This document shows, piece after piece, positions 1-10,760 of a DNA stretch of 64,000 nucleotides. The notes under the pieces are model-generated. The model worked only from the letters and a program-made list of their open reading frames with translations, had not been told where the DNA came from and made no database searches. The position numbers and the translations under genes were made by a program. The stretch spans positions 45,498,997-45,562,996 of the forward strand of contig JALGQZ010000002.1 of NCBI GenBank assembly GCA_023105745.1, given 5' to 3'. The stretch is from Austropuccinia psidii (taxonomy: Eukaryota > Basidiomycota > Pucciniomycetes > Pucciniales > Sphaerophragmiaceae). How positions within the stretch are numbered: the stretch's first letter is position 1; each line of letters opens with the position of its first letter.

Positions 1-2
1 AT

Positions 3-320
3 GGAACCAATGCAGTTCAAGTGGAATTGAGTGGTGAATTGGAAAATAAACACCCCACCTTTCCAGCTTGCTTGATAAAGCCTTATCAACCAGCTGACAA
101 AGAATTGTTTCCTTTAAGAAACCCAACTCCTTTAACTGTACCACCTGTGGAACAGAATGAAGACAAAAACATAAAGAAAGTCATTAAAGAAAGGAGACTT
201 AGGGGTAAAAATCAAAGAGAATATCTTGTCAGATATAGAAATGCAGTACATGAAGATGAATGGATGGCAGAATCAGAAATACCTGACTCAGATAAACTCT
301 TAAGAAGATTTAGACATTAA
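3..320 (+). CDS. E2 integrase C-terminus with chromodomain (partial)
   Basis: The frame is open from the left window edge to the stop at 318-320, so this is the tail of a longer Pol polyprotein. The segment around KHPTFPACLIKPY is the typical end of the integrase C-terminal region in rust Ty3/gypsy elements. It is followed by a proline-rich linker and then a chromodomain-like stretch (VIKERRLRGKNQREYLVRYR ... DEWMAESEIPDSDKLLRRFRH) with the conserved YLVRY and W residues. Chromodomains of this kind are thought to guide integration to chromatin marks. No break is seen in the visible part, which makes it better preserved than most coding pieces in the window. The true start is outside the window. 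Confidence 0.85.
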   Translation, partial: GTNAVQVELSGELENKHPTFPACLIKPYQPADKELFPLRNPTPLTVPPVEQNEDKNIKKVIKERRLRGKNQREYLVRYRNAVHEDEWMAESEIPDSDKLLRRFRH

Positions 321-466
321 AGAAGGCCACAAGCGTGAATATGTCTATAAATGTGCTATAAATCACTTGATCTGAGTAATTTAAAGAGGTTGGACAGTGG
401 ACATTAACCCCCTTTGGAGCCTTATTCTTTTATCACTAATAAAATTGTAGTACAATTTTATTTTTT

Positions 467-478
467 GGTGGGAGGGAA
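467..478 (+). other. Polypurine tract of E2
   Basis: GGTGGGAGGGAA lies directly against the LTR start TGTGAGCC. The position and purine run fit the plus-strand primer of an LTR retrotransposon. The same tract precedes the E1 LTR at 2718-2729. Confidence 0.8.
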
Positions 479-2402
479 TGTGAGCCTTGAGGTATATTTG
501 ACATACCCAAATAGGCCACAATTATCTTAAAAAGAAATTTTGAATTATATATAACTCATAAATCATGCATATATTCAAAATTCATCATTTTTGATTTCAG
601 AAAAGATGAATAACTTTTTATTGAGTAAGTAAATCCATGGATTTAAGGCCAGATTTGGATTCTACACAAAAATTCACCTAGGGTAGCTCCATAGAGTGAA
701 CAAGCTCAAATTAACTCTTTGAGGTGGTAATATGGAAAATACTTCAACACCACGTCATTAATACCACATAAAAGATCCGTGAAAATTTTTGTTTTTCTTG
801 ATTTTACGCCAAAATAATGGGAAAGTGAGAAATCCCATGTTACATATACACTAAGAATAGTGTTATACATGTTTTGAGCACTTAATATTATGGTATTCTT
901 ACATGCACTTTTGGTACACCCATAGTGGATATCTCACTTGAAGCTTAAATTTCTATTTTGACGTGAAAAATAAGTAAGGGGGACAAAAGACATCAAAGAG
1001 AGCCAGGGTACCCAACTTCTGAGGCCTAAGAGTTGTTGACAGCTCTAAAGCTTGGATACATGGCTGATCTTAGACTAATTGGTAAACCAAAACCTTTTGG
1101 GAACTTGGTTACCATGTCACAACTACTGTAAATCTTAAGAAAATAGCAAATAACCTGCTATTTTGATGTGCCAAGGAGGTAAAAAGCTACTTAGGCTCCT
1201 GTAACCACGTCAATTCTTAATGAATTTCCATGGATAAACCCCAAAGGAGTAATTAAAACCCTTTTTGGACTTGTATCCATTGATTTACCTCATAGCAACC
1301 AGTCAAACACTGATATTTGCAATTCTATGTAGAAATGAGGTAAAAACTTCAAAAATTCACTAAAAATACAATTCTTAATGAATCTTTCTGAAACTTTCAG
1401 GACCAATTGAGAACTTTCTTGTCTATGGTACAGCCAAAAAGAATTACAGTTTTACTAGTAAAATTAAAAGCTTTACTTACAGTCCATTTTTGGTTATTCT
1501 ACGTGAAACACTGAATCTTCAAAAATTCACAGTAAATACAACCTGTGATGAAATTGTCAATAACATTGATAACTTTGGTAAATTAATGATTACTTTGGAA
1601 TAAAAGAAGATTTACAAATTTTACTCCTTTTATTCTTAACCATATTGGGGTTGGTAGTCACGTAAAAGCATCAATTAAGCAATTATGATAATTTTACGTG
1701 ACAACAGATGATGTAAGTACTAATCCAAAAGGGTTTAATGCTTTCTCACTCACTGGCTTTTCAGTTTGCTACATGGCACGCCTCTGTGAGCTGTTGCTGA
1801 CTTAAAAGAGGCCTTCTCTTGCTGTTTTTTCCGCATCATCATCTTATTAATCATTTATATCAGTATTATCAACAAGTAAGTATTAGTTAAAACTTTTCTT
1901 AAGTGTTTTATTCCTTCAGAATCAATCAGAAAGACGTGAAATCATATAAATCAACTATATATTGCTGTAATACACTTATAAATTCATTTTGATCCTCTAA
2001 ATCCACAATTCTACGCCAAATCTCTCTATCTTATCTTTCAATAAGCTCTTTGGAATATTAGTGAGTGATTTATCTTTAATTATTAAAGTTTTTCTCTGAA
2101 AATTTAGTTTTCTTCAAGAATTATCATTATAATTATTCTTGCAAAAGATAATTATATATTAAAATAATTTTATTATTTTAATAAAGAAGTTTTTATTATT
2201 AAATTCTTCTTGTAATTGATTCTTGCAGACAATTACTTGCTCACTGTTAAAATCACTAGTAGTGCTTAACATGTGAAAGAAATAATTTTTTAATTATTTA
2301 ATTGTGGTTATAATAATATTTTATTATTATATTTCATAAGAACAGACATAGTACAGTTGATTAATAGTAATATTATCATCAGTTTCATAGTCACATCTTA
2401 CA
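479..2402 (+). repeat. 3' LTR of E2 (family 1a), 1924 bp
   Basis: It starts TGTGAGCCTTGAGGTATATT after the polypurine tract and ends ...TCACATCTTACA, which matches the common family end AGTCAAACCTTACA. It is the reference copy used here to recognise the interrupted copies at 2730-48180, 19937-24029 (inverted) and 41137-43303. No gene is present inside it. Confidence 0.85.
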
Positions 2403-2729
2403 AGAATGAAGACTGGAAAATAAAGAAAGAAGCTGAAGAAAATAGACTTAGCCGTGAAGATCAAATAAAATATCTAGTCAGATATGGAATCCCAGCACAT
2501 GAATATTGGGGGCTGGCAGAATCAGACATCCCTGACTCAAATAAGCTTTTCAGAAGCTTTGGTCTGGAAAGAAGGCCAAAAAGGCTTGATATTCCTATAA
2601 ATGTGCTATGATTACTTTATCTGAGTAATATGAAGAGGCTATAAAGTGGAAGTTAGCCCACTTGGGGCTTTGAATTTTTGAGCTCACTAATAAAATGTTA
2701 GTACAATCTTATTACTTGGTGGGAGGGAA
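2403..2729 (+). pseudogene. E1 chromodomain end, cut by E2
   Basis: This is the downstream half of a chromodomain coding region (AEENRLSREDQIKYLVRYG ... GLAESDIPDSNKLFRSF) with its stop at 2609-2611. It resumes exactly where the E2 LTR ends and is homologous to residues of the E2 copy at 165-320. After the stop come an untranslated tail and a polypurine tract (2718-2729). Everything upstream of this point in E1 lies left of the window, beyond E2. The frame is intact over the visible stretch. Confidence 0.8.
2718..2729 (+). other. Polypurine tract of E1
   Basis: GGTGGGAGGGAA is immediately followed by TGTGAGCCTTGAGG, identical in layout to the E2 tract. Confidence 0.8.
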
Positions 2730-3244
2730 TGTGAGCCTTGAGGTATATTTTACATACCCAAACACACCACAACTGATATTAAAAGAACTTCTGGAATATA
2801 AATAACCCATAATTCATGTATATATCCAGGTTTGATTATTTTTAATACAGAAAAATATGAATAGCCTTCTGCACAGTAAGTAAGTCTGCATATTTAAGGC
2901 CAGATTTGGATTCCACACAAAACATTAACCTAGGGTAACCCCATAGGTTTAATACTCTTCAATTAGCTCTATGGATACGTTTAGTAAGCTTAAATTAACT
3001 CTATGAGGTGTTAATATGTAAAATAATTTAACACATCATCATCAATACCACACAGAAGAATTGTGAAAAAATGGCATTTTCATGCCAAAAAAATGGTATT
3101 GTGAGAGATCCCATGTTAAATATACACTAATGATGGTGTGAACCTTTGGGATATTGCCACATATACAATTAAGGGTGAAAATAATTTATAAAAATTCTTT
3201 TGAGTGCACCAATCAAATTTTAATTATCAAAGTCCTATTAAAAT

Positions 3245-5185
3245 TTTGATCCTTTGAGATATGACCATATCTCCAAAAATGTCACAAGCAAACTTTACAA
3301 TAATTATTCTTTTAAAATAATTATCTTCAAATAAGTGAAAATTCCATAAATAGGAATAAATTCTTAATCACCTTAGAATCTGATTAGTACACATTTAAAA
3401 GAAATTACACCATCAAATTCCTCATGATAAAATACACATATATCATTTTTATGGCATATCTGTAAAGTCAATACTTAATGGATAATCAGTAAAAATGCCA
3501 TAAAAAATTCATAAATTCTTCTTTATCTCAGAAAACAATAGAACAAATTTGAAATGAATTGGAAAATTGGATCTCTCATTAAAAACTGCACAGATGAACT
3601 TTGTATTCCATATTTTTCAAGTCAATACTTAAGCAAATAACCTGAATAAATGCACTTTTATGGTCAGTGCATATATTCATGGTTTTTAACTCATATCTTG
3701 TAAAATACACATGATAGAGAGTTAAAATAAAAATCAAGTTACAAATTAATTACTGTAACAATATAGATGTAAACATCATTTGACAATATATAAACAAGAT
3801 TATAACTTGTAAGGGTTTATTGAATAAAATTCCTATAGCTATTGACCACTTTGTTTTTGAATTGGTCAAAACATGGAGAAAAGCAAATATTCATATTCTA
3901 CTAGCTCATTTGTGAATAATGACATATTGCTTGTCATTATATTCAAGGTACAACCCCTTGAAATCATAGTTTGAAGTTTAAAATAGTGAATTTTGACATA
4001 AAAGATGAGTTACAAGAAAAAATCATCAAAATTAGAATTTTTGCTTGTTTAATAAAATTCTCTTGAAAATTCAATCATGAAATGTTAAGCTATCATGATA
4101 CACTATCTAATTGGATTTAATGTGTATAACCTAAAAGTTATTTATGATGAGAGTTTAAGCTTAAAATTGATCATTCATGATCACTCACTGTAATCTTATT
4201 TTAAGATTAATAGTTATATAAGTGATAAAAAATGGTGAATACTATTACATTATGATTAATACTAATAAAATCTACAAATTTCAGACTTCTTCCAATCCTA
4301 TGATGTCATCAAAATTAGAGTTATAGTGATAACTCTAAATAATGGCATAATGATGAGATAAGATTGTTTAACTAAAATTTAATCATCACTAAACCTTAGA
4401 ATACTGATACAATCCAGTTAATACCATCCGTACACGTCTACTAAAAGCCTGTTGGAATCTAGGAGGGAAGATTTCACTATAAATACAGATCTTTCTACTC
4501 TATTCCCCCCTCAGACACATCAAAAACATTAAAACATTAAATGAAAGGGTAATTTATTTCTTATTTATATATAAATTAATTATATTATTAAATATCAAAG
4601 ATCATCTTAATTATACTCATCATTCTTGACATTATTAACTCAATTTGTGAATTGGTTTGCTAAAATTCTCTCTAAAGCTCTAGATACACATAAAACCAAG
4701 AATACTTGTAGTTTCTGTTATTTTAATTTGTAAATAGAATTCAAATAAGTTTCATCTACTGTATTTGTCATATATTATTCCAAAATTATTATATTAAGAA
4801 TTAAAATTAGGTTATTTTCACTTATCATGATCTTTTTTCTCTAATGTTATCCTCAATATTTCCTTTATTAATATGAATAGTATTTATATTAATATATAAA
4901 ATTAATATTAGTAAGATTATTGTTATAAATTTTTTTTATTATTAAATAACAATTTCTCACACATTTATTCTTTGTTGGTAACCATAATAACTTGCCATAA
5001 ATATATTAATTATCAAATATTAATATATTTATTTTTATTATATTATTCTTTTATAATATAATCATTCTACGCCATTATTATTATAATTATTATTATCTAA
5101 TTCCTCAAGCTTTATAAGTACATTCATCATACAATAACCAAAATATTTGTAATATTTTCCTATTGTCTAATAGTCAAACCTTACA
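3245..5185 (+). repeat. 5' LTR of E3 (family 1b), 1941 bp
   Basis: It begins TTTGATCCTTTGAGATATG, a decayed TGTGAGCC start, and ends AGTCAAACCTTACA just before the primer-binding site. It aligns along its length with 15896-17796. Confidence 0.8.
4478..4485 (+). promoter_or_regulatory. Putative TATA box in E3 5' LTR
   Basis: TATAAATA occurs within CACTATAAATACAGATC, followed about 25 bases later by a pyrimidine-rich stretch and CTCAGACACATC. The same arrangement is present in the 3' LTR (17097-17104) and recognisably in S1 and S3. Conservation among diverged copies suggests the LTR core promoter. The transcription start itself cannot be seen. Confidence 0.45.
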
Positions 5186-5187
5186 TT

Positions 5188-5199
5188 TGGGGGCCTAAC
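5188..5199 (+). other. Primer-binding site of E3
   Basis: TGGGGGCCTAAC lies two bases after the 5' LTR end. It begins TGG as expected for pairing with a tRNA CCA end. The same core TGGGGGCCT occurs at the equivalent site in E4 and E5. The priming tRNA is not identified. Confidence 0.65.
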
Positions 5200-5632
5200 C
5201 ATGATATTTACTTAAAAGACCTTTAAAGAAGAGATGTAAATTGGGCTTATGCAATAATAAATTATGTTTATAGCTATAAAATAATATAGGAACTATATAT
5301 TTCTTGATTTTAAAAGCTATTGAGGAATTTGGAAAGCAATTTTACTGTCTTCCACATGGTTTTTCACATCCTCATAGTTACAAGAACTTTATTTGAGTGA
5401 CTCTAGTGATTAAAAATAAAATTATAATATAAATATATTTTTAAAAAAAGAATCCTTTTAACGTTTCTTTTATTTTTTAAAAATGAAAATATAAAAAATA
5501 AAAAACCAATAAAATAACTTGGTTTTATTCCTTTTTATTCATTTAAAGATATAAAAGCAATTTTTACATGGAAATTGCCATATCATATCACAAATAACAC
5601 TTTTAATAAATAATACTTATATTTATTTTTCT
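5200..5632 (+). other. E3 5' leader, no gene seen
   Basis: This is an AT-rich untranslated leader between the primer-binding site and the first gag-like frame. No open frame or recognisable motif was found. Confidence 0.6.
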
Positions 5633-6550
5633 TTGTTATTGTTTGCAGACAACCCAACAGAGGACAATCAAACCACTGTTGAGAGATTAGTAGAAGAAAC
5701 TTTTCCAAGTTCTCCAAAACCTGTTGCTAATAAGAAAAATAAATCTAAGAAATTATTCTTTCCAGGACCCACTATTCAGGACTCTGAAGGTAAGTACCTC
5801 TCTTTGAATTTCCATGGAAAGAATTTTGAGTGTCCTGAAATTTTTTTATCTTCTTATTTATGACTACTAGAAGATGATTGCAATACTCCATCAAATCAGA
5901 TGGAGCTGGACTCAGAGGGAGATTTGATCCCTCAAAAGGGAAAAGAAAGGGAAAAATACCCAGTGAAACATAATCCACACAAGGAAGTGCCATATCCCAA
6001 AGGCAAGTCCCAGAAACTCCCATAATATCTGAACCAGAGTTAGAACTAAGTATGAGTAACTCCAACAGCTATTAATCCCATTCAGAAGGCTCAGATAGAC
6101 ATTTATATGAGCCAGTAAAAGCATTATTACACAGTTTACAAAGACAAGGATTGGGAAATTTTGCCACAAATCCACAAAGAAGAGATAAACTACTGGTACA
6201 TCCTGAAAGAATTCCTCAAAGAGGAGGAAATAGTGATATACTCCAATGGATGGAATCCACTAACATCAAAGGCTCAAATAAAAAAAAGATAAGGGAGTAC
6301 CATTCCAAAAAGAGGGAGGCAAGCAAGAAAGAAGCCCCAGTAGCTTCTACCAGCAAGGCTCAAGCCAACCAACCTCCCCAAGAAGGAAAGAAGAACAATA
6401 AACAGAACTGGAGGAAACCATCTTCTCCAAGCTACAGGATTCGGAAAAAACAAAAAGATGCCATGGAAAATGTCTGAAACCTGGCCAGAACCTCGATGGA
6501 ACTAAAGGACAAAGATAAACAAAGAATGAGACAACCTCATTTACCAAAAC
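5633..6550 (+). pseudogene. E3 gag N-terminal region, broken, with a possible intron
   Basis: This is the charged, low-complexity N-terminal part of a rust-type gag. Open pieces are 5633-5863, a stretch after 5871, and 6151-6477 (MGNFATNPQRRDKLLVHPER ... RGGNSDILQWMEST, then a lysine/glutamate/proline-rich tail). A GTAAGT donor at 5790 and a pyrimidine-rich tract ending in ACTAG at 5870 outline a possible 81-base intron; joining the flanks keeps an acidic reading frame open. The upstream edge TTTGCAG at about 5648 also resembles an acceptor. Stops separate the pieces. Gag forms the particle shell; this segment carries no catalytic motif. Confidence 0.6.
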
Positions 6551-6634
6551 AATTACTTTTCCTCCTGATGTTGTAAGTACTTAAACAGAATTCAAAAATA
6601 GTACTTTACTTCCTAAATACATTGAAAATAGCTT

Positions 6635-8697
6635 ACTATATTAACAAGAAATAAATAATAATTTATTATCTTTAACAAACACTGTTGTACAGAATAAAAA
6701 ATAAATTTATAACATTAAATTTATGGTTGAAAATGATAAACCAAAATTTTTAATTGAAACTACTCAGAAATAAATAGAAGGACAACAGGAATTGTATAAA
6801 TGAATAAGAGATATCAAATAAAAACTTTGGAAATTAATTATGACATGGGTATTGATAATCTTACATAAAAGTTAAACAAATTACATATTTCTGTTAAAAA
6901 AGTTGAAGAAAAAACTTTATCACATCAAAACTTACTTCTAGACCATGTAGAACAAATTGATGAAGCAAGAATTAATCTTAAAAATTAAATTCAAAGCGAC
7001 ATGAGACTTATTACTGAAAAAATTCATAAAATGAATGAGGCTAACTTAAATATTCCAAATTTATCAACACAACTGTCTCATATAGAGGTCCTGTTAAGCC
7101 AAAAGAGTGAATAAAAAATACACTCATAATATACTTGAGTCCTCAAGACAATAACCAGGTCTTAATGATGGAAGCACCACAATTAAAAGAATGGCCAACA
7201 TTCATGGGTGAAGGTGAATATTACCATATGTCATTTATCAAAATAATTGACATTTTAAGAGAGGATTATGCAATACCAGATTAATTAATCACTGCGATAT
7301 TAAATTAATTGTTTGAAAAATCTACAAAAATATGGTATCATGGCATAAGACAAACAAATGGCAACAATACTTGGTCTTGGTGGAAAAATGAAATAATTAC
7401 CAAGTGGGAAAATGATTCCTGGAGGAACAAAATAGAAAATTCATTTGAAAATTTTTTTCTTTGACCCAGATAAGGATAAACTATTTACTTGGTTCTCAAA
7501 ACTAGTTTAAAGATGAGATGCACTGTAACCAGAAATGTCACAGAAAATGGTACATATGAAAATACCCAAGAAAAGTGGAGGAGAACAAGAACATTCCCTA
7601 ATAACCAGATTTATCAAAAAATGCTCCAAAGAAGAGTATATTAATGCATGAGAGGATATAGTGACAAGAACAAAAATTGGAAGAAAAGGGAAAAGATTGG
7701 ACATTAAGATCCCAAATAAGCTATTTGTCAAGAAATCTAAACCAAAAGAACCTTTCAAACCCAATACACCCATCACTAATGAGCAAGGAAAATGCCATAA
7801 ATGTGGAGGTATTGGACACTTAGGAAATAACTGCCTTAAAAAGGCAAAAATCAATTAAATTGTGGAAACAGAAGACCACAATGACAAAGAAGATGGATCT
7901 GATTCTGAAAAAGACACTGAACAATCAGAAACCTCTGAAAGCTATGAAATTGATATAATTAATGCACAAACTGATGATATTTGTTTTATATATGAAGTAC
8001 TAGATGTAAATTCAGACTTACCACAAAATAAAACATCTGATACAAGCCTCACAAGCATACAAGATGCCAAACTGTATAGAGCCAAACCAGCAAAAGGAAT
8101 GGAATATACAGCTGGAAAATCAAGTATAATAATTATCATGGCTGAAAGCCAAGAGTAAAAAGCAAACTTAAATACAGCAGAATACTTTACCTGTGTTGGT
8201 AAGGATTATTTGAACACAATTATACCAGATTGGGAAGAAACACCTATACCAATACAAGGGGTGAAACTTAGTAGTGCAAGTGAAAGAATGAAGCTCCTTG
8301 TAATAATCGCCTTAAAATCAATTTATCCTCACCCTTCCCAATGTATAACCATTAAAGTAGAGTTTGTAGTACTGGGAAACTGTACTGGTAACCATTTTAT
8401 ACTTGGAAATGATTACTTGTCAATTTATTGCATAGATATCTCTAATCAAAAGGACAGATATTTTACCATAGGAGACATTAAGAGGCAGAAATCTGATTTT
8501 TTAAATAATGAAGAACAATTTTCAGTTATAAAATATGAAGAGAAAAGCCCATAAAAACATTCTTTCATAAGTAAACAACTTAATGGAGCAGAATTCAATC
8601 AATAATTAACAGTAAAATGAAAGAAAGATTGATTGACCTCTTATTTAAATACACAAATTCCTTTGCAACTTATAAAGAACCATTAGGTGCAATCATT
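6635..8697 (+). pseudogene. E3 gag-protease module, copy 1 of 3
   Basis: This tandem unit of about 2063 bases contains, in order, a coiled-coil-like gag segment, a capsid-like region (KEWPTFMGEGEYYHMSF ... WYHGIRQTNGNNTWSWWKNE), a zinc knuckle of the form CX2CX4HX4C (CHKCGGIGHLGNNC, near 7796-7837), an acidic linker and a retropepsin-like region with ILGNDYLSIY near 8399-8428. The protease active-site triplet reads LNTAE instead of the usual L-D-S/T-G-A. Several stops interrupt it. The longest open pieces are 7661-7858, 7862-8158 and 8210-8554. Of the three copies only this one keeps a complete zinc knuckle. Confidence 0.8.
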
Positions 8698-10760
8698 ATT
8701 GTCTTTACGAGAAATAAATAATAATTCATTATCTTTAACAATCAGTGTTGTACAGTAGAAGAAAGAAATTGATAACATTAAATTTATGGTTGAAAATAAT
8801 AAACCAAAAGTTTTAATTGAGACTACTCAGAAATTGATACAAGGAAAACAGGAATTGTATAAATTAATAAGAAATATCAAATAAAAAACTTTCAAAATTA
8901 AATACGACATGAGTATTTATAATCTTATATAAAAGTTAAGCAAATTACGTATTTCTGTTGAAAACGTTGAAGAAAAAACTTCATCACATCAAGAATTACT
9001 TTTAGACCATGTAGAGCAAATTGATGAAGCAAGAATGAATATTGAAGATGAAATTCAAAGTGACATAAGACTCATTACTGAAAAAATTCATAAAATGAAT
9101 GAGGCTAACTTAAATATTCCAAATTTATCAACACAACTGTCTCATATAAAAGGTCCTGTTAAGCCAAAAGAGTGAATAAAAAATCCACTCATAATAGACT
9201 TGGTTCCTCAAGACAATAACCAGGTCTTAATGATGGAAGCACCACAATTAAAAGAATGGCCAACATTCATGGGTGAAGGTGAATATTACCATATGTCATC
9301 TATCAAAATAATTGAAGTGTTGCAAGAGGATTATGAAATACCAGATTAATTAATCACTGCCATATTACATGAATTGTTTGAAAAATCTACAAAAAGAGGG
9401 TATTCTGGCATAAGACAAACAAATGGCAACAATACCTGGTCTTGGTGGGAAAATGAAATAAGTACCAAGTGAAAAAATTATTCCTGGAGGAACAAAATAG
9501 AAAATGCATTTTAAAAGTCTTTCTTTGACCCAGATCAGGATAAACTATCGACTTGGTTCTCAAAACAAGTTTAAAGATTAAATGCACTATATCCATAAAT
9601 GTCACAGAAAATGGTGCATATGAAAATACCCAAGAAATGTGGAGGAGAACTAGAATATTCCCTAATAAGAAGGTTTATAGAAAAATGCTCCACAGAAGAG
9701 TATGTTAATGCATTAGAAGATTTAGTCACAAGAACAAAAATTGGCAGAAAAAAGGAAAAAATTGGACATTACAAGCCCAAATAAAACATTTATCAAGAAA
9801 TATAAACCAAAAGAACCTTTCAAACCCAATACACCCATCACTAATGAGCCAAGAAAATTCAAGAAATGTGGAGTTATTGGATACTTAGCCAATAATCAAC
9901 TTAAAAAGGCAAAAATCAATGAAATTGTGGAAACAGAAGACCACAATCACAAAGAAGATGAATCTGACTGTGAAAAAGAAACTGAATAATCATAAACCTC
10001 TGAAAGTGATGGATTTGATCTAAGTAATGCACAAATTGAGAAATATTGGTTTAATATATGAAGTACTAGATATAAATTCAAACTTACCACAAATTGAAAC
10101 ATGTGCTACAACCCTCACAAGGATACAAGATGCTAAACTATATAGAACCAAACCAGCAAAAGGAATGGGATATACAGCTGGAAAATAAAGTATAATTATT
10201 GTCCTGGTTGAAAACCAAGAGTAAAAAAAATCTTAAATACAGGAGCATACTTTACTGGTGTTGGTAAGGATTATTTCAAAACAATTATACCAGATTGGGA
10301 AGAAAAACCTATACCAATAAAAAGGGTGAAATTTAGTAGTGCAAGTGAAAGCATGAAAGCCCTTGGAATAATTGACTTTAAATCAATTTATCCTCACCCT
10401 TCCCAATGTATAAGCCTTAAAGTAGAGTTTTAGTACTGGAAAGCTGTACTAGTAACCATTTTATACTTATAAATGATTACTTGTCAATTTAGGGAATAGA
10501 TATCTCTAATCAAAAGGACTGATATTGAACCATAGGAGACATTAAGAGGCAGAAATCTGATTTTTCAAATAACAAAAAACAATTTTCAGTGATAAAAATG
10601 AAGAGAAAAGCCCAGAAAAACATTCTTTCATAAGTGAACAACTTAATGAAGCAGAATTGAATCAAGAATAAGCAGAAAAATGAAAGAAAGATTGATTGAC
10701 CTCTTATTTAAATACACAAATGCCTTTGAAACCTATAAAGAACCATTAGGTGTAATCATC
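8698..10760 (+). pseudogene. E3 gag-protease module, copy 2 of 3
   Basis: This is a direct repeat of 6635-8697 starting inside the protease-RT linker of copy 1. The joint carries the short shared word TCATT, found both in the linker (GGTGCAATCATT) and at the gag start. The capsid-like region, knuckle and protease are recognisable, but the knuckle is damaged (FKKCGVIGYLANNQ has lost cysteine and histidine positions). The protease site reads LNTGAY, with Asn where the catalytic Asp should be. Many stops are present. Confidence 0.8.

Larger units (their letters stand above)
1..2402 (+). mobile_element. E2: Ty3/gypsy element, 3' end only
   Basis: This is the 3' end of a chromodomain Ty3/gypsy retrotransposon whose left part lies outside the window. 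Visible parts in order are an integrase C-terminus with chromodomain (3-320), a short untranslated stretch, a polypurine tract (467-478) and a complete subtype-1a LTR (479-2402). It is inserted inside the chromodomain coding sequence of another element of the same family (E1). The E1 reading frame resumes directly after the LTR end CA at 2401-2402. The right TSD would be AGAAT at 2403-2407; the left one is not in the window. Confidence 0.85.
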
